A stretch of DNA of 64,000 bases from Allomuricauda sp. CAU 1633 (GTDB lineage: Bacteria > Bacteroidota > Bacteroidia > Flavobacteriales > Flavobacteriaceae), in assembly GCF_017313225.1 (NCBI RefSeq), contig NZ_JAFLNE010000002.1:62001-126000 (forward strand), given 5' to 3'. Position numbers and translations under genes: made by a program. This document shows positions 56,513 through 64,000 of this stretch, piece by piece (the stretch's first letter is position 1; every line of letters starts with the position of its first letter). Below the pieces are notes generated by a model, which was not told the DNA's origin, made no database searches, and worked only from the letters and a program-made list of their open reading frames with translations.

Positions 56513-56932
56513 ATGTTACAGCCAAAAAGAACGAAATTTCGTAAGACCCAGAAGGGGCGTATGAAAGGAATCTCACAAAGAGGACACCAACTTTCCAATG
56601 GAATGTTCGGTATCAAGTCCATGGATTCACACTTCATTACTTCCCGTCAAATAGAGGCTGCGCGTATCGCTGCAACAAGATACATGAAGAGACAGGGGCA
56701 GTTGTGGATCAAGATTTTTCCAGACAAGCCTATCACCAAAAAACCTCTTGAGGTTCGTATGGGTAAAGGTAAAGGTGCTCCAGAATACTGGGTAGCTGTT
56801 GTAAAACCGGGAAGAATCATGTTCGAGGTTGCCGGAGTTCCCTTGGATGTTGCCAAGGAAGCTTTGAGACTAGCGGCTCAGAAATTGCCGGTAAAGACCA
56901 AGTTTATCGTAGCTAGGGATTATTCCGCTTAA
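56513..56932 (+). CDS. rplP: 50S ribosomal protein L16
   Basis: A 139-residue L16, positioning the acceptor arm of A-site t[19 protein letters not shown] at the start and [18 protein letters not shown] in the centre are diagnostic. Nineteen bases after rpsC. Confidence 0.98.
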   Translation: MLQPKRTKFRKTQKGRMKGISQRGHQLSNGMFGIKSMDSHFITSRQIEAARIAATRYMKRQGQLWIKIFPDKPITKKPLEVRMGKGKGAPEYWVAVVKPGRIMFEVAGVPLDVAKEALRLAAQKLPVKTKFIVARDYSA

Positions 56933-56951
56933 TTTTTAATTGAGAAGAAAG

Positions 56952-57143
56952 ATGAGACAATCAGAAATAAAAGAACTTTCAATTGAAGAGCTAAAGGAGC
57001 GATTGGGCGAGTTCAAAAAGCAACACGCCGATCTTAAAATGGCACATGCCGTTACTCCTTTGGAAAATCCTTTACAGATCAGAAAAGTGAGAAGGACGGT
57101 GGCAAGACTTGCAACAGAATTAACTAAAAGGGAATTACAATAA
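56952..57143 (+). CDS. rpmC: 50S ribosomal protein L29
   Basis: A 63-residue L29 of helical hairpin type ([18 protein letters not shown] ... [14 protein letters not shown]). The ATG at 56952 is preferred to the upstream TTG at 56940, giving the normal N-terminus. Nineteen bases after rplP. Confidence 0.96.
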   Translation: MRQSEIKELSIEELKERLGEFKKQHADLKMAHAVTPLENPLQIRKVRRTVARLATELTKRELQ

Positions 57144-57156
57144 TTGGTTCTGCCTT

Positions 57157-57414
57157 ATGGAAAACAGAAATTTAAGAAAAGAAAGAATAGGCGTTGTTAC
57201 CAGCAACAAAATGGAGAAATCAATTGTGGTTTCTGAGGTAAAACGAGTGAAACACCCCATGTACGGGAAGTTCGTTTTGAAGACCAAGAAATATGTTGCC
57301 CATGACGAAAAGAACGATTGCAACGAAGGTGATACCGTCAAAATAATGGAAACCCGTCCCTTGAGCAAAACAAAATGCTGGAGGTTGGTTGAAATCCTTG
57401 AAAGAGCTAAATAA
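57157..57414 (+). CDS. rpsQ: 30S ribosomal protein S17
   Basis: An 85-residue S17 with OB fold: [32 protein letters not shown] and [18 protein letters not shown]. Thirteen bases after rpmC and two before rplN. Confidence 0.97.
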   Translation: MENRNLRKERIGVVTSNKMEKSIVVSEVKRVKHPMYGKFVLKTKKYVAHDEKNDCNEGDTVKIMETRPLSKTKCWRLVEILERAK

Positions 57415-57416
57415 TT

Positions 57417-57785
57417 ATGGTACAGCAAGAATCAAGATTAAAGGTTGCGGACAATACTGGTGCAAAAGAAGTTTTGACCATCCGCGTATTGGGAGGAACA
57501 AAAAGAAGATATGCTTCCTTGGGTGACAAAATTGTGGTTACCGTAAAAGAAGCTACTCCAAACGGTACTGTAAAAAAAGGTTCTGTATCAACAGCAGTGG
57601 TTGTTCGTACCAAGAAGGAAGTAAGAAGACCAGATGGTTCTTACATCCGTTTTGATGACAATGCCTGTGTATTGTTGAACCCAACCGGCGAAATGAGGGG
57701 AACCCGTGTTTTTGGACCGGTTGCCAGAGAGCTTAGGGACAGACAGTTCATGAAGATTGTTTCATTGGCACCTGAAGTGCTGTAA
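57417..57785 (+). CDS. rplN: 50S ribosomal protein L14
   Basis: A 122-residue L14, part of the L14-L19 intersubunit bridge. [19 protein letters not shown] opens it and [20 protein letters not shown] closes it. Two bases after rpsQ. Confidence 0.98.
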   Translation: MVQQESRLKVADNTGAKEVLTIRVLGGTKRRYASLGDKIVVTVKEATPNGTVKKGSVSTAVVVRTKKEVRRPDGSYIRFDDNACVLLNPTGEMRGTRVFGPVARELRDRQFMKIVSLAPEVL

Positions 57786-57801
57786 AAGACATATCAGAGA
57801 G

Positions 57802-58113
57802 ATGAAGTTGAAAATAAAAACAGGGGATACGGTAAGAGTCATTGCGGGAGACCACAAAGGCAGCGAAGGTAAAGTACTTCGCGTAGACCGTGAAAAGAAC
57901 AAGGCCATCGTGGAAGGTGTCAATGAGGTGTCCAAACACGAAAAGCCAAGTGCCCAAAATCCTCAAGGAGGCATAACAAAGAAGGAAGCGCCTATCCATA
58001 TTTCTAACCTATCGTTGATCGATCCAAAATCTGGTGACGCCACACGTGTTGGTTACGAAGTACGCGATGGAAAGAAAGTTAGGGTTTCCAAAAAATCCAA
58101 TGAAGTACTATAG
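57802..58113 (+). CDS. rplX: 50S ribosomal protein L24
   Basis: A 103-residue L24 with a KOW motif ([18 protein letters not shown]) near the N-terminus; the ATG at 57802 puts it at the usual place. [18 protein letters not shown] follows. It initiates 50S assembly. Sixteen bases after rplN. Confidence 0.97.
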   Translation: MKLKIKTGDTVRVIAGDHKGSEGKVLRVDREKNKAIVEGVNEVSKHEKPSAQNPQGGITKKEAPIHISNLSLIDPKSGDATRVGYEVRDGKKVRVSKKSNEVL

Positions 58114-58115
58114 TC

Positions 58116-58667
58116 ATGAGCTACATTCCAAGATTAAAGCAAGAATATAAAGAGCGCGTGATAAAGGCGCTTACCGATGAGTTCGGTTATAAAAACGTAA
58201 TGCAGGTTCCAAAGTTGCAGAAGATCGTAGTGAGCCGTGGAGTTGGAGCTGCAGTATCTGACAAGAAGCTTATTGATCATGCTGTGGACGAATTGACCAA
58301 CATTACAGGTCAAAAAGCAGTGGCCACCCTTTCCAAGAAGGACGTTGCAACCTTTAAATTGAGAAAAGGGATGCCCATTGGTGCCAAAGTAACCTTGAGA
58401 GGAGAGCGCATGTATGAGTTTTTGGACAGATTGATCACCAGTGCCCTTCCAAGGGTACGTGATTTCCAAGGAGTTCGTGCTACCGGATTTGATGGTAGAG
58501 GAAACTACAACTTGGGAGTTCAAGAACAGATCATCTTTCCAGAGATCAATATTGACAGAATCAACAGAATCAACGGAATGGACATCACATTTGTGACTTC
58601 CGCTGAAACTGATAAAGAAGCAAAATCATTGTTAACCGAATTGGGAGTACCCTTTAAAAAGAACTAG
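58116..58667 (+). CDS. rplE: 50S ribosomal protein L5
   Basis: A 183-residue L5 that binds 5S rRNA and bridges to S13. [38 protein letters not shown] and [18 protein letters not shown] mark it. Two bases after rplX and one before rpsN. Confidence 0.98.
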   Translation: MSYIPRLKQEYKERVIKALTDEFGYKNVMQVPKLQKIVVSRGVGAAVSDKKLIDHAVDELTNITGQKAVATLSKKDVATFKLRKGMPIGAKVTLRGERMYEFLDRLITSALPRVRDFQGVRATGFDGRGNYNLGVQEQIIFPEINIDRINRINGMDITFVTSAETDKEAKSLLTELGVPFKKN

Positions 58668-58668
58668 T

Positions 58669-58938
58669 ATGGCCAAGGAATCAATGAAAGCCCGTGAGAG
58701 AAAAAGGGCGAAAATGGTTGAGAAATACGCCGAGAAGAGAAAAGCTTTAAAAGAGGCCGGAGATTATGAGGCTTTGCAAAAGCTTCCTAAGAATGCGTCT
58801 CCAGTGCGTATGCGAAACCGTTGCAAATTGACCGGAAGACCAAGAGGGTACATGAGAACCTTCGGTGTCTCTAGGGTGATGTTCAGGGAAATGGCCAACA
58901 AAGGCTTGATTCCAGGAGTTAAAAAGGCAAGTTGGTAA
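58669..58938 (+). CDS. rpsN: 30S ribosomal protein S14 (zinc-free form)
   Basis: An 89-residue S14 of the long, C-minus type: the CxxC..CxxC zinc ribbon of the short form is absent, with only the single Cys of [37 protein letters not shown] is the extended N-terminal part. One base after rplE. Confidence 0.97.
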   Translation: MAKESMKARERKRAKMVEKYAEKRKALKEAGDYEALQKLPKNASPVRMRNRCKLTGRPRGYMRTFGVSRVMFREMANKGLIPGVKKASW

Positions 58939-58956
58939 TTTAGATATAGAAAAGAA

Positions 58957-59355
58957 ATGCTTACAGATCCAATTTCAGATTATTTGACCAGAATCAGGAA
59001 TGCCAGCAAGGCAGGCCATAGGGTAGTAGATATCCCTGGTTCAAACCTTAAGAGACAGATTACCAAAATATTGTTCGATCAAGGCTATATTTTGAGTTAT
59101 AAGTTCGAGGAGGATAAAGTGCAAGGGAACATTAAAATAGCCCTTAAGTACGATAAGGCCACCAAAGAACCTATCATTAAAAAATTGCAGCGGGTAAGTA
59201 AGCCCGGTCTTCGTAAGTATTCCGGTTCCGGAGACTTGCCAAGGGTCTTGAACGGTTTGGGTATTGCCATTGTGTCCACTTCCCACGGAGTGATGACCAG
59301 CAAACAAGCCCAGCAAGAGAATGTAGGTGGTGAAGTATTGTGCTACGTATATTAA
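58957..59355 (+). CDS. rpsH: 30S ribosomal protein S8
   Basis: A 132-residue S8, a primary 16S rRNA binder and in E. coli the spc-operon repressor. DPISDYLTRIRNASKAGH and the C-terminal GIAIVSTSHGVMTSKQAQ are conserved. Eighteen bases after rpsN. Confidence 0.98.
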   Translation: MLTDPISDYLTRIRNASKAGHRVVDIPGSNLKRQITKILFDQGYILSYKFEEDKVQGNIKIALKYDKATKEPIIKKLQRVSKPGLRKYSGSGDLPRVLNGLGIAIVSTSHGVMTSKQAQQENVGGEVLCYVY

Positions 59356-59374
59356 TTGAGAAAAGAGAAGAAAA

Positions 59375-59917
59375 ATGTCAAGAATAGGTAACAATCCAAT
59401 CGCAATCCCTGAAGGAGTAACCGTAGAGGTTAATGATGCCTTGGTTACCGTAAAAGGTAAATTGGGAGAACTTTCCCAAGATTTCTCAGGAGTTGATGTA
59501 AAGGTTGAAGAAGGAAAGGTTTTGGTTGAAAGACCTTCTGACTCCAAAGAACACAAAGCAAAACACGGTTTGTACCGTGCCCTTTTTGCCAACATGGTAA
59601 AAGGTGTATCTCAAGGATGGACCAAGGAATTGGAGTTGGTAGGGGTTGGATATAGAGCCAGTAACCAAGGACAGAAGTTGGATTTGGCCCTTGGATTTTC
59701 TCACAACATCGTCATGGACATTGCGCCAGAGGTGAAAATTGAGACTATTTCAGAAAAAGGGAAAAACCCTATTGTAAAATTAACATCTCACGACAAGCAA
59801 TTGGTTGGTCAAGTGGCCGCCAAGATCAGAGGTTTCCGTAAGCCAGAGCCTTACAAAGGAAAAGGTATCAAGTTTGTTGGTGAGCAACTAAGAAGAAAAG
59901 CAGGTAAATCAGCTTAA
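59375..59917 (+). CDS. rplF: 50S ribosomal protein L6
   Basis: A 180-residue L6 with two similar alpha/beta domains. [18 protein letters not shown] starts it, and the rRNA-binding [24 protein letters not shown] ends it. Nineteen bases after rpsH. Confidence 0.98.
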   Translation: MSRIGNNPIAIPEGVTVEVNDALVTVKGKLGELSQDFSGVDVKVEEGKVLVERPSDSKEHKAKHGLYRALFANMVKGVSQGWTKELELVGVGYRASNQGQKLDLALGFSHNIVMDIAPEVKIETISEKGKNPIVKLTSHDKQLVGQVAAKIRGFRKPEPYKGKGIKFVGEQLRRKAGKSA

Positions 59918-59928
59918 TAATTAAGACT

Positions 59929-60282
59929 ATGGGATTATCTAAGACTGAACGAAAATTACGCATCCGAAGAAGAATACGCAAAGTATCCTCCGGAACTGAA
60001 GCAAGACCAAGATTGTCTGTTTTCAGAAGCAATAAAGAAATTTATGCCCAGTTGATTGACGACGTTAAGGGTGTTACTTTGGCTTCCGCATCATCGCGAG
60101 ATAAGGATGTCGACGCTAAAGGAAGCAAGTCTGAAGTCGCCACTGCAGTAGGCAAGGCCATAGCAGAAAAGGCCCTTAAGCTTGGTGTGGAAGCCGTGGC
60201 TTTTGACAGAGGTGGAAACCTTTATCACGGAAGAGTAAAATCATTGGCTGAAGGAGCTAGGGAAGCAGGACTAAAATTCTAA
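59929..60282 (+). CDS. rplR: 50S ribosomal protein L18
   Basis: A 117-residue L18 that binds 5S rRNA with L5. [20 protein letters not shown] and [21 protein letters not shown] are typical. Eleven bases after rplF. Confidence 0.97.
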   Translation: MGLSKTERKLRIRRRIRKVSSGTEARPRLSVFRSNKEIYAQLIDDVKGVTLASASSRDKDVDAKGSKSEVATAVGKAIAEKALKLGVEAVAFDRGGNLYHGRVKSLAEGAREAGLKF

Positions 60283-60289
60283 TAAGACT

Positions 60290-60814
60290 ATGTACCAGAA
60301 ATACAAAAACGTAGAGATAGTTAAGCCAGGAGGACTGGAGTTGAAAGACCGTTTGGTTGGAGTGCAACGGGTTACCAAGGTAACAAAAGGTGGTAGAGCC
60401 TTTGGTTTTTCAGCCATAGTTGTTGTTGGTGATGAAAATGGTGTTGTTGGACATGGTTTGGGTAAATCCAAGGAAGTAGCTACTGCAATCGCTAAAGCTA
60501 TCGAGGATGCCAAAAAGAACTTGGTTCGTATTCCTTTGACCAAAGCTACCCTTCCCCACGAGCAAAAAGGGAAGTACGGAGGTGCTAGGGTTTATATTAA
60601 GCCTGCATCCCACGGTACCGGGGTAATTGCCGGTGGTGCTGTAAGAGCGGTATTGGAAGCGGTTGGAGTACACGACGTATTGTCGAAGTCCCAAGGTTCT
60701 TCTAACCCTCACAACGTGGTAAAAGCTACTTTTGATGCCCTTTTGCAATTGAGAAGTGCAGAAACCGTAGCCCAGCAAAGAGGCATTTCTTTGGAAAAAG
60801 TCTTTAAAGGATAA
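60290..60814 (+). CDS. rpsE: 30S ribosomal protein S5
   Basis: A 174-residue S5 of the mRNA entry path. [21 protein letters not shown] is the double-stranded-RNA-binding part, and [21 protein letters not shown] the conserved C-terminal part. It is the last of a closely spaced run; rpmD follows after 43 bases. Confidence 0.98.
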   Translation: MYQKYKNVEIVKPGGLELKDRLVGVQRVTKVTKGGRAFGFSAIVVVGDENGVVGHGLGKSKEVATAIAKAIEDAKKNLVRIPLTKATLPHEQKGKYGGARVYIKPASHGTGVIAGGAVRAVLEAVGVHDVLSKSQGSSNPHNVVKATFDALLQLRSAETVAQQRGISLEKVFKG

Positions 60815-60820
60815 TAAAAA

Positions 60821-60857
60821 GTCGACAGTTCATAACTGAACACTGAAAACTGATACA
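60821..60857. repeat. Quasi-repeat spacer before rpmD
   Basis: The 43-base gap holds a degenerate direct/inverted pattern built on CAGTT, AACTGAACACTGAAAACTGA. It resembles low-complexity spacers that I recall in flavobacterial genomes. No function evident. Confidence 0.45.
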
Positions 60858-61037
60858 ATGTCAAAGATTAAAGTAACACAGGTTAAAAGCGCCATCAAAA
60901 AGCCACAGAACCAAAAAAGAACTTTGGAGGCACTTGGATTGCGCAAGATTGGACAGGTTGTTGAGCATGATGCAACTCCCAATATCCTTGGAATGGTAAA
61001 TAAGGTAAAACACTTGGTTTCCACAGAGGAAGCTTAA
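60858..61037 (+). CDS. rpmD: 50S ribosomal protein L30
   Basis: A 59-residue L30: MSKIKVTQVKSAIKKPQNQ followed by LEALGLRKIGQVVEHDATP and a VKHLVSTEEA end. Too short for many gene callers but in the canonical place between rpsE and rplO. Confidence 0.96.
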   Translation: MSKIKVTQVKSAIKKPQNQKRTLEALGLRKIGQVVEHDATPNILGMVNKVKHLVSTEEA

Positions 61038-61051
61038 AAATATAACGGCAC

Positions 61052-61504
61052 ATGGATTTACATAATCTTAAACCAGCGAAAGGCGCTGTGCACAAAGAAG
61101 GAAAACGTGTAGGTAGAGGAGAAGGCTCTGGAAAAGGAGGCACTGCCACCCGTGGACACAAAGGAGCCAAGTCTAGATCTGGATATTCCAAAAAGATTGG
61201 TTTTGAAGGAGGTCAGATGCCTTTGCAAAGACGTGTTCCCAAGTTTGGTTTCACAAACATCAACCGTAAGGAATACAAAGGGATCAACTTGGGCAAATTG
61301 CAAGAGTTGGTAGACAATGGTGTGATAAAGAAAGAAGTTACTTTGGACATCCTTGTTGAGAACGGTTTGGCCCACAAAAACGATTTGGTAAAGATTTTGG
61401 GCGATGGCGAATTGAAAGCCAGCCTAAAAGTGTCTGTACATAAATTTACTGCTTCCGCTAAAGCTGCCATTGAGAAAGCTGGAGGTGAGGCAATAAGTTT
61501 ATAA
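61052..61504 (+). CDS. rplO: 50S ribosomal protein L15
   Basis: A 150-residue L15 with the basic glycine-rich N-terminus KRVGRGEGSGKGGTATRG and FEGGQMPLQRRVPKFGFTN. Fourteen bases after rpmD; secY begins 15 bases later. Confidence 0.98.
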   Translation: MDLHNLKPAKGAVHKEGKRVGRGEGSGKGGTATRGHKGAKSRSGYSKKIGFEGGQMPLQRRVPKFGFTNINRKEYKGINLGKLQELVDNGVIKKEVTLDILVENGLAHKNDLVKILGDGELKASLKVSVHKFTASAKAAIEKAGGEAISL

Positions 61505-61519
61505 GGAATATATTATAGC

Positions 61520-62863
61520 ATGAAGAAATTTATAGAGACCATATCAAATATCTGGAAAATCGATGAACTGAGACAACGTATCATCTTGACCCTCGGGTTG
61601 CTTTTGGTATATCGTTTTGGTACCCGCATTGTACTTCCAGGTATAGATACTACCCAATTGTCCCAGTTGGCATCACAGACCGATTCGGGTATTTTGGGAA
61701 TTCTTAATGCTTTCACAGGAGGCGCTTTTGCCAATGCATCTGTATTTGCGTTGGGAATTATGCCCTATATCTCCGCCTCCATTGTGGTTCAGTTGATGGG
61801 AATAGCCATTCCATATCTTCAAAAACTGCAAAAAGAAGGAGAAAGTGGCAGAAAGACCATCAACCAGATTACAAGATGGTTGACCATTGGTATCTGTATT
61901 GTTCAAGCCCCCGCCTATTTGTACGGTTTGGGTGCACTTGGTGTTCCAGACAGTGCGTTTGTTTTGGGTAAAGGCTTGGATTTTATCGTTCCATCGGTTA
62001 TTATATTGGTGACCGGATGTGTGTTTGCCATGTGGTTGGGTGAAAAAATTACTGATAAAGGAATCGGAAACGGTATATCATTATTGATTATGGTCGGTAT
62101 CATTGCCACCATGCCGCAATCCTTTGTTCAGGAATTCGTTTCAAGGACCACTAACAATACCGGAGGTATTATGTTCATGTTGATTGAGGTCATTGTTTGG
62201 TTCTTGGTCATTTTGGCCAGTGTACTTTTGGTAATGGCTGTACGTCAGATTCCAGTACAATATGCCAGAAGAACAGCTTCTGGTGGTTACGAAAAGAACA
62301 TCATGGGAGCTCGCCAGTACATTCCGCTAAAATTGAATGCATCTGGAGTTATGCCCATCATTTTTGCCCAGGCAATCATGTTTGCCCCAAGCTTGTTGGG
62401 TAGAACCTTTAACAATACAGCCGCAGGACAATGGATGGAAGTACAGTTTGCTGATATTTTTGGATTGGCCTACAACATCCTATTTGCTGTATTGATTATT
62501 ATTTTCACCTATTTCTATACCGCGATCACCGTGCCTACTAACAAAATGGCCGATGATTTAAAGCGAAGTGGAGGGTTTATTCCTGGTATTCGTCCTGGAA
62601 AGGAAACTGGTGATTATTTGGATAAAATCATGTCATTGATAACTTTACCTGGATCGGTATTCTTAGCTTTGTTGGCCGTTTTGCCGGCCGTTGTGGTAAA
62701 GTTGATGGATGTACAGGCCGGATGGGCGTTATTTTATGGAGGAACATCTCTGTTGATTATGGTAGGTGTGGCTATTGATACAGTTCAGCAAGTAAATTCA
62801 TATTTGTTGAACAGGCATTATGATGGCTTGATGAAGACTGGAAAAAACAGAAAAGTAGCATAA
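61520..62863 (+). CDS. secY: Protein translocase subunit SecY
   Basis: A 447-residue inner-membrane channel with ten transmembrane helices. The plug/TM2 segment GGAFANASVFALGIMPYISAS is recognisable, and QIPVQYARR sits in the C-terminal half. It forms SecYEG. Three bases before infA, with no adk or map between them, in contrast to many Firmicutes. Confidence 0.98.
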   Translation: MKKFIETISNIWKIDELRQRIILTLGLLLVYRFGTRIVLPGIDTTQLSQLASQTDSGILGILNAFTGGAFANASVFALGIMPYISASIVVQLMGIAIPYLQKLQKEGESGRKTINQITRWLTIGICIVQAPAYLYGLGALGVPDSAFVLGKGLDFIVPSVIILVTGCVFAMWLGEKITDKGIGNGISLLIMVGIIATMPQSFVQEFVSRTTNNTGGIMFMLIEVIVWFLVILASVLLVMAVRQIPVQYARRTASGGYEKNIMGARQYIPLKLNASGVMPIIFAQAIMFAPSLLGRTFNNTAAGQWMEVQFADIFGLAYNILFAVLIIIFTYFYTAITVPTNKMADDLKRSGGFIPGIRPGKETGDYLDKIMSLITLPGSVFLALLAVLPAVVVKLMDVQAGWALFYGGTSLLIMVGVAIDTVQQVNSYLLNRHYDGLMKTGKNRKVA

Positions 62864-62866
62864 TAC

Positions 62867-63082
62867 ATGGCAAAGCAACCAGCAATAGAACAAGATGGGA
62901 CTATTATTGAAGCATTGTCTAATGCAATGTTCAGGGTAGAACTGGAGAATGGACACGTGGTAACAGCACATATATCCGGGAAAATGAGAATGCACTACAT
63001 TAAGTTGCTTCCCGGGGATAAAGTAAAGTTGGAAATGAGTCCATACGATTTAACAAAAGCAAGAATTACGTATAGATACTAG
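62867..63082 (+). CDS. infA: Translation initiation factor IF-1
   Basis: A 71-residue OB-fold IF-1: [20 protein letters not shown] and [20 protein letters not shown]. It binds the 30S A site during initiation. Three bases after secY and five before rpmJ. Confidence 0.98.
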   Translation: MAKQPAIEQDGTIIEALSNAMFRVELENGHVVTAHISGKMRMHYIKLLPGDKVKLEMSPYDLTKARITYRY

Positions 63083-63087
63083 TTACA

Positions 63088-63204
63088 ATGAAAGTAAGAG
63101 CATCAATAAAGAAGAGAAGTGCCGACTGCAAGATTGTTCGCAGAAAAGGCAGATTGTACGTTATCAACAAAAAGAATCCTAGATTTAAACAAAGACAAGG
63201 GTAA
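63088..63204 (+). CDS. rpmJ: 50S ribosomal protein L36 (zinc-ribbon residues lost)
   Basis: A 38-residue L36, [19 protein letters not shown] then [19 protein letters not shown]. Only one of the four zinc ligands (C-x2-C-x-C-x-H type) remains: Cys14 is kept, while the others are Ser, Asn and Phe. It is therefore the C-minus, zinc-independent form. Placed between infA and rpsM as usual. Confidence 0.96.
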   Translation: MKVRASIKKRSADCKIVRRKGRLYVINKKNPRFKQRQG

Positions 63205-63206
63205 TT

Positions 63207-63581
63207 ATGGCAAGAATTGCAGGGGTAGACATACCTAAACAAAAGCGTGGTGTTATTTCGCTTACCTATATCTTCGGAATAGGCAAAAGTAGAGCGCAAG
63301 AAATTTTGGCTAAGGCCCAAGTAAGTGAAGATACCAAGGTTTCTGATTGGAACGATGATGAAATTGGACGTATCAGGGAAGCTGTTTCTGAGTATACCAT
63401 TGAAGGTGAGCTTCGTTCTGAGACCCAATTGAACATCAAACGTTTAATGGATATTGGTTGCTACCGAGGCATTCGCCACAGAGCCGGGTTGCCATTGAGA
63501 GGTCAGCGTACCAAGAACAACTCTAGGACCAGAAAAGGAAAAAGAAAAACAGTTGCCAACAAGAAAAAAGCAACGAAATAA
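63207..63581 (+). CDS. rpsM: 30S ribosomal protein S13
   Basis: A 124-residue S13 of the 30S head, bridging to the 50[21 protein letters not shown] and the C-terminal [20 protein letters not shown] are conserved. Two bases after rpmJ; a 101-base spacer with quasi-repeats precedes rpsK. Confidence 0.98.
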   Translation: MARIAGVDIPKQKRGVISLTYIFGIGKSRAQEILAKAQVSEDTKVSDWNDDEIGRIREAVSEYTIEGELRSETQLNIKRLMDIGCYRGIRHRAGLPLRGQRTKNNSRTRKGKRKTVANKKKATK

Positions 63582-63589
63582 TAAACACA

Positions 63590-63680
63590 TAGTCATTAGT
63601 CTTTAGACGTTAGAAGAATCTGTTTGAAATGTAAAAGTCTAGGATTCCAATAACTAAGAGCTAACACTAGAAACTAAGAA
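63590..63680. repeat. Quasi-repeat spacer before rpsK
   Basis: The spacer contains AGTCATTAGTCTTTAGACGT, AAGTCTAGG and AACTAAGAGCTAACACTAG, degenerate repeats of a TTAG/CTAA pattern with both orientations. It resembles low-complexity spacers recalled from flavobacterial genomes and has no coding potential. Confidence 0.45.
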
Positions 63681-63682
63681 AT

Positions 63683-64000
63683 ATGGCAAAGGCAAGTACC
63701 AAAACAACTAAAAAACGCAAGGTAATCGTTGAATCTACCGGCGAGGCACACGTTGTTGCATCTTTCAACAACATCATTATATCCCTTACCAACAAAAAAG
63801 GCGATGTAATCTCTTGGTCCTCCGCAGGAAAAATGGGATTCCGTGGTTCTAAAAAGAACACCCCCTATGCAGCTCAAGTAGCCGCTGAGGATTGCGCAAA
63901 AGTTGCTCACGAAGCAGGATTGAGAAAAGTAAAGGTTTACGTGAAAGGACCAGGTAACGGTAGAGAATCTGCCATCCGTTCCATTCACAATGCCGGGATT
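63683..64000 (+). CDS. rpsK: 30S ribosomal protein S11 (3' end cut by window edge)
   Basis: The first 106 codons of S11, [19 protein letters not shown] onward, with [20 protein letters not shown], the [19 protein letters not shown] motif and [18 protein letters not shown]. The rest lies past the window. S11 forms the platform of the 30S subunit. rpsD and rpoA would be expected next. Confidence 0.97.
   Translation, partial: MAKASTKTTKKRKVIVESTGEAHVVASFNNIIISLTNKKGDVISWSSAGKMGFRGSKKNTPYAAQVAAEDCAKVAHEAGLRKVKVYVKGPGNGRESAIRSIHNAGI

Overview
The window looks like a chromosome segment of a marine-type Flavobacteriaceae member (Bacteroidota), plausibly Muricauda/Allomuricauda-like. Supporting signs are a SusC/SusD pair, many lipobox or Sec-type exported proteins of flavobacterial type, weak ribosome-binding sites, promoters of the TTG-N19-TAnnTTTG type, dispersed flavobacterial intergenic repeats, and an S10 operon in which fusA is followed directly by rpsJ with no tuf between. 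Genus-level placement is inference.

Layout. 0-3 kb is a small accessory stretch: a GNAT acetyltransferase cut by the window edge, a family-2 glycosyltransferase, a decayed FG-GAP gene fragment ending in a dispersed repeat, and an FkbM methyltransferase. 3-12 kb holds a ketoacyl-synthase-III-like enzyme, glycine decarboxylase (gcvP), a UbiA-like membrane protein, an ECF sigma factor with a short ZAS zinc protein, two tandem paralogous small exported proteins and an M3 peptidase. 12-15 kb is a purine block: purK and purE on the minus strand, and divergently a hypoxanthine phosphoribosyltransferase-adenylate kinase fusion. 15-34 kb is mixed housekeeping: obgE, an S9 peptidase, a LytS/LytTR two-component pair, an SDR lacking its catalytic residues, mpl, radC, a deacetylase-like protein, yjjG, an envelope trio with a DUF5723 barrel, rarA, rhomboid and rlmB. 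34-45 kb is a minus-strand nutrient-uptake locus: SusC, SusD, a partner lipoprotein, a terminator, an arylsulfotransferase-like lipoprotein and a large FG-GAP/ASPIC lipoprotein. 45-48.8 kb is a tandem array of four related secreted proteins of unknown function. From 49 kb to the right edge runs one merged str-S10-spc-alpha ribosomal operon (rpsL to rpsK), interrupted by a 322-base repeat- and hairpin-rich spacer between rpsJ and rplC.

How the parts connect. The purine block covers a de novo IMP step, hypoxanthine salvage and AMP/ADP interconversion. The adenylate kinase that many bacteria keep between secY and infA is absent there and is instead fused to HPRT about 47 kb away. The SusCD locus probably imports an extracellular polymer or peptide; its substrate cannot be read from the sequence. 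The least explained element is the four-gene secreted paralog array. No CRISPR array, prophage, insertion sequence, tRNA or rRNA gene was seen.
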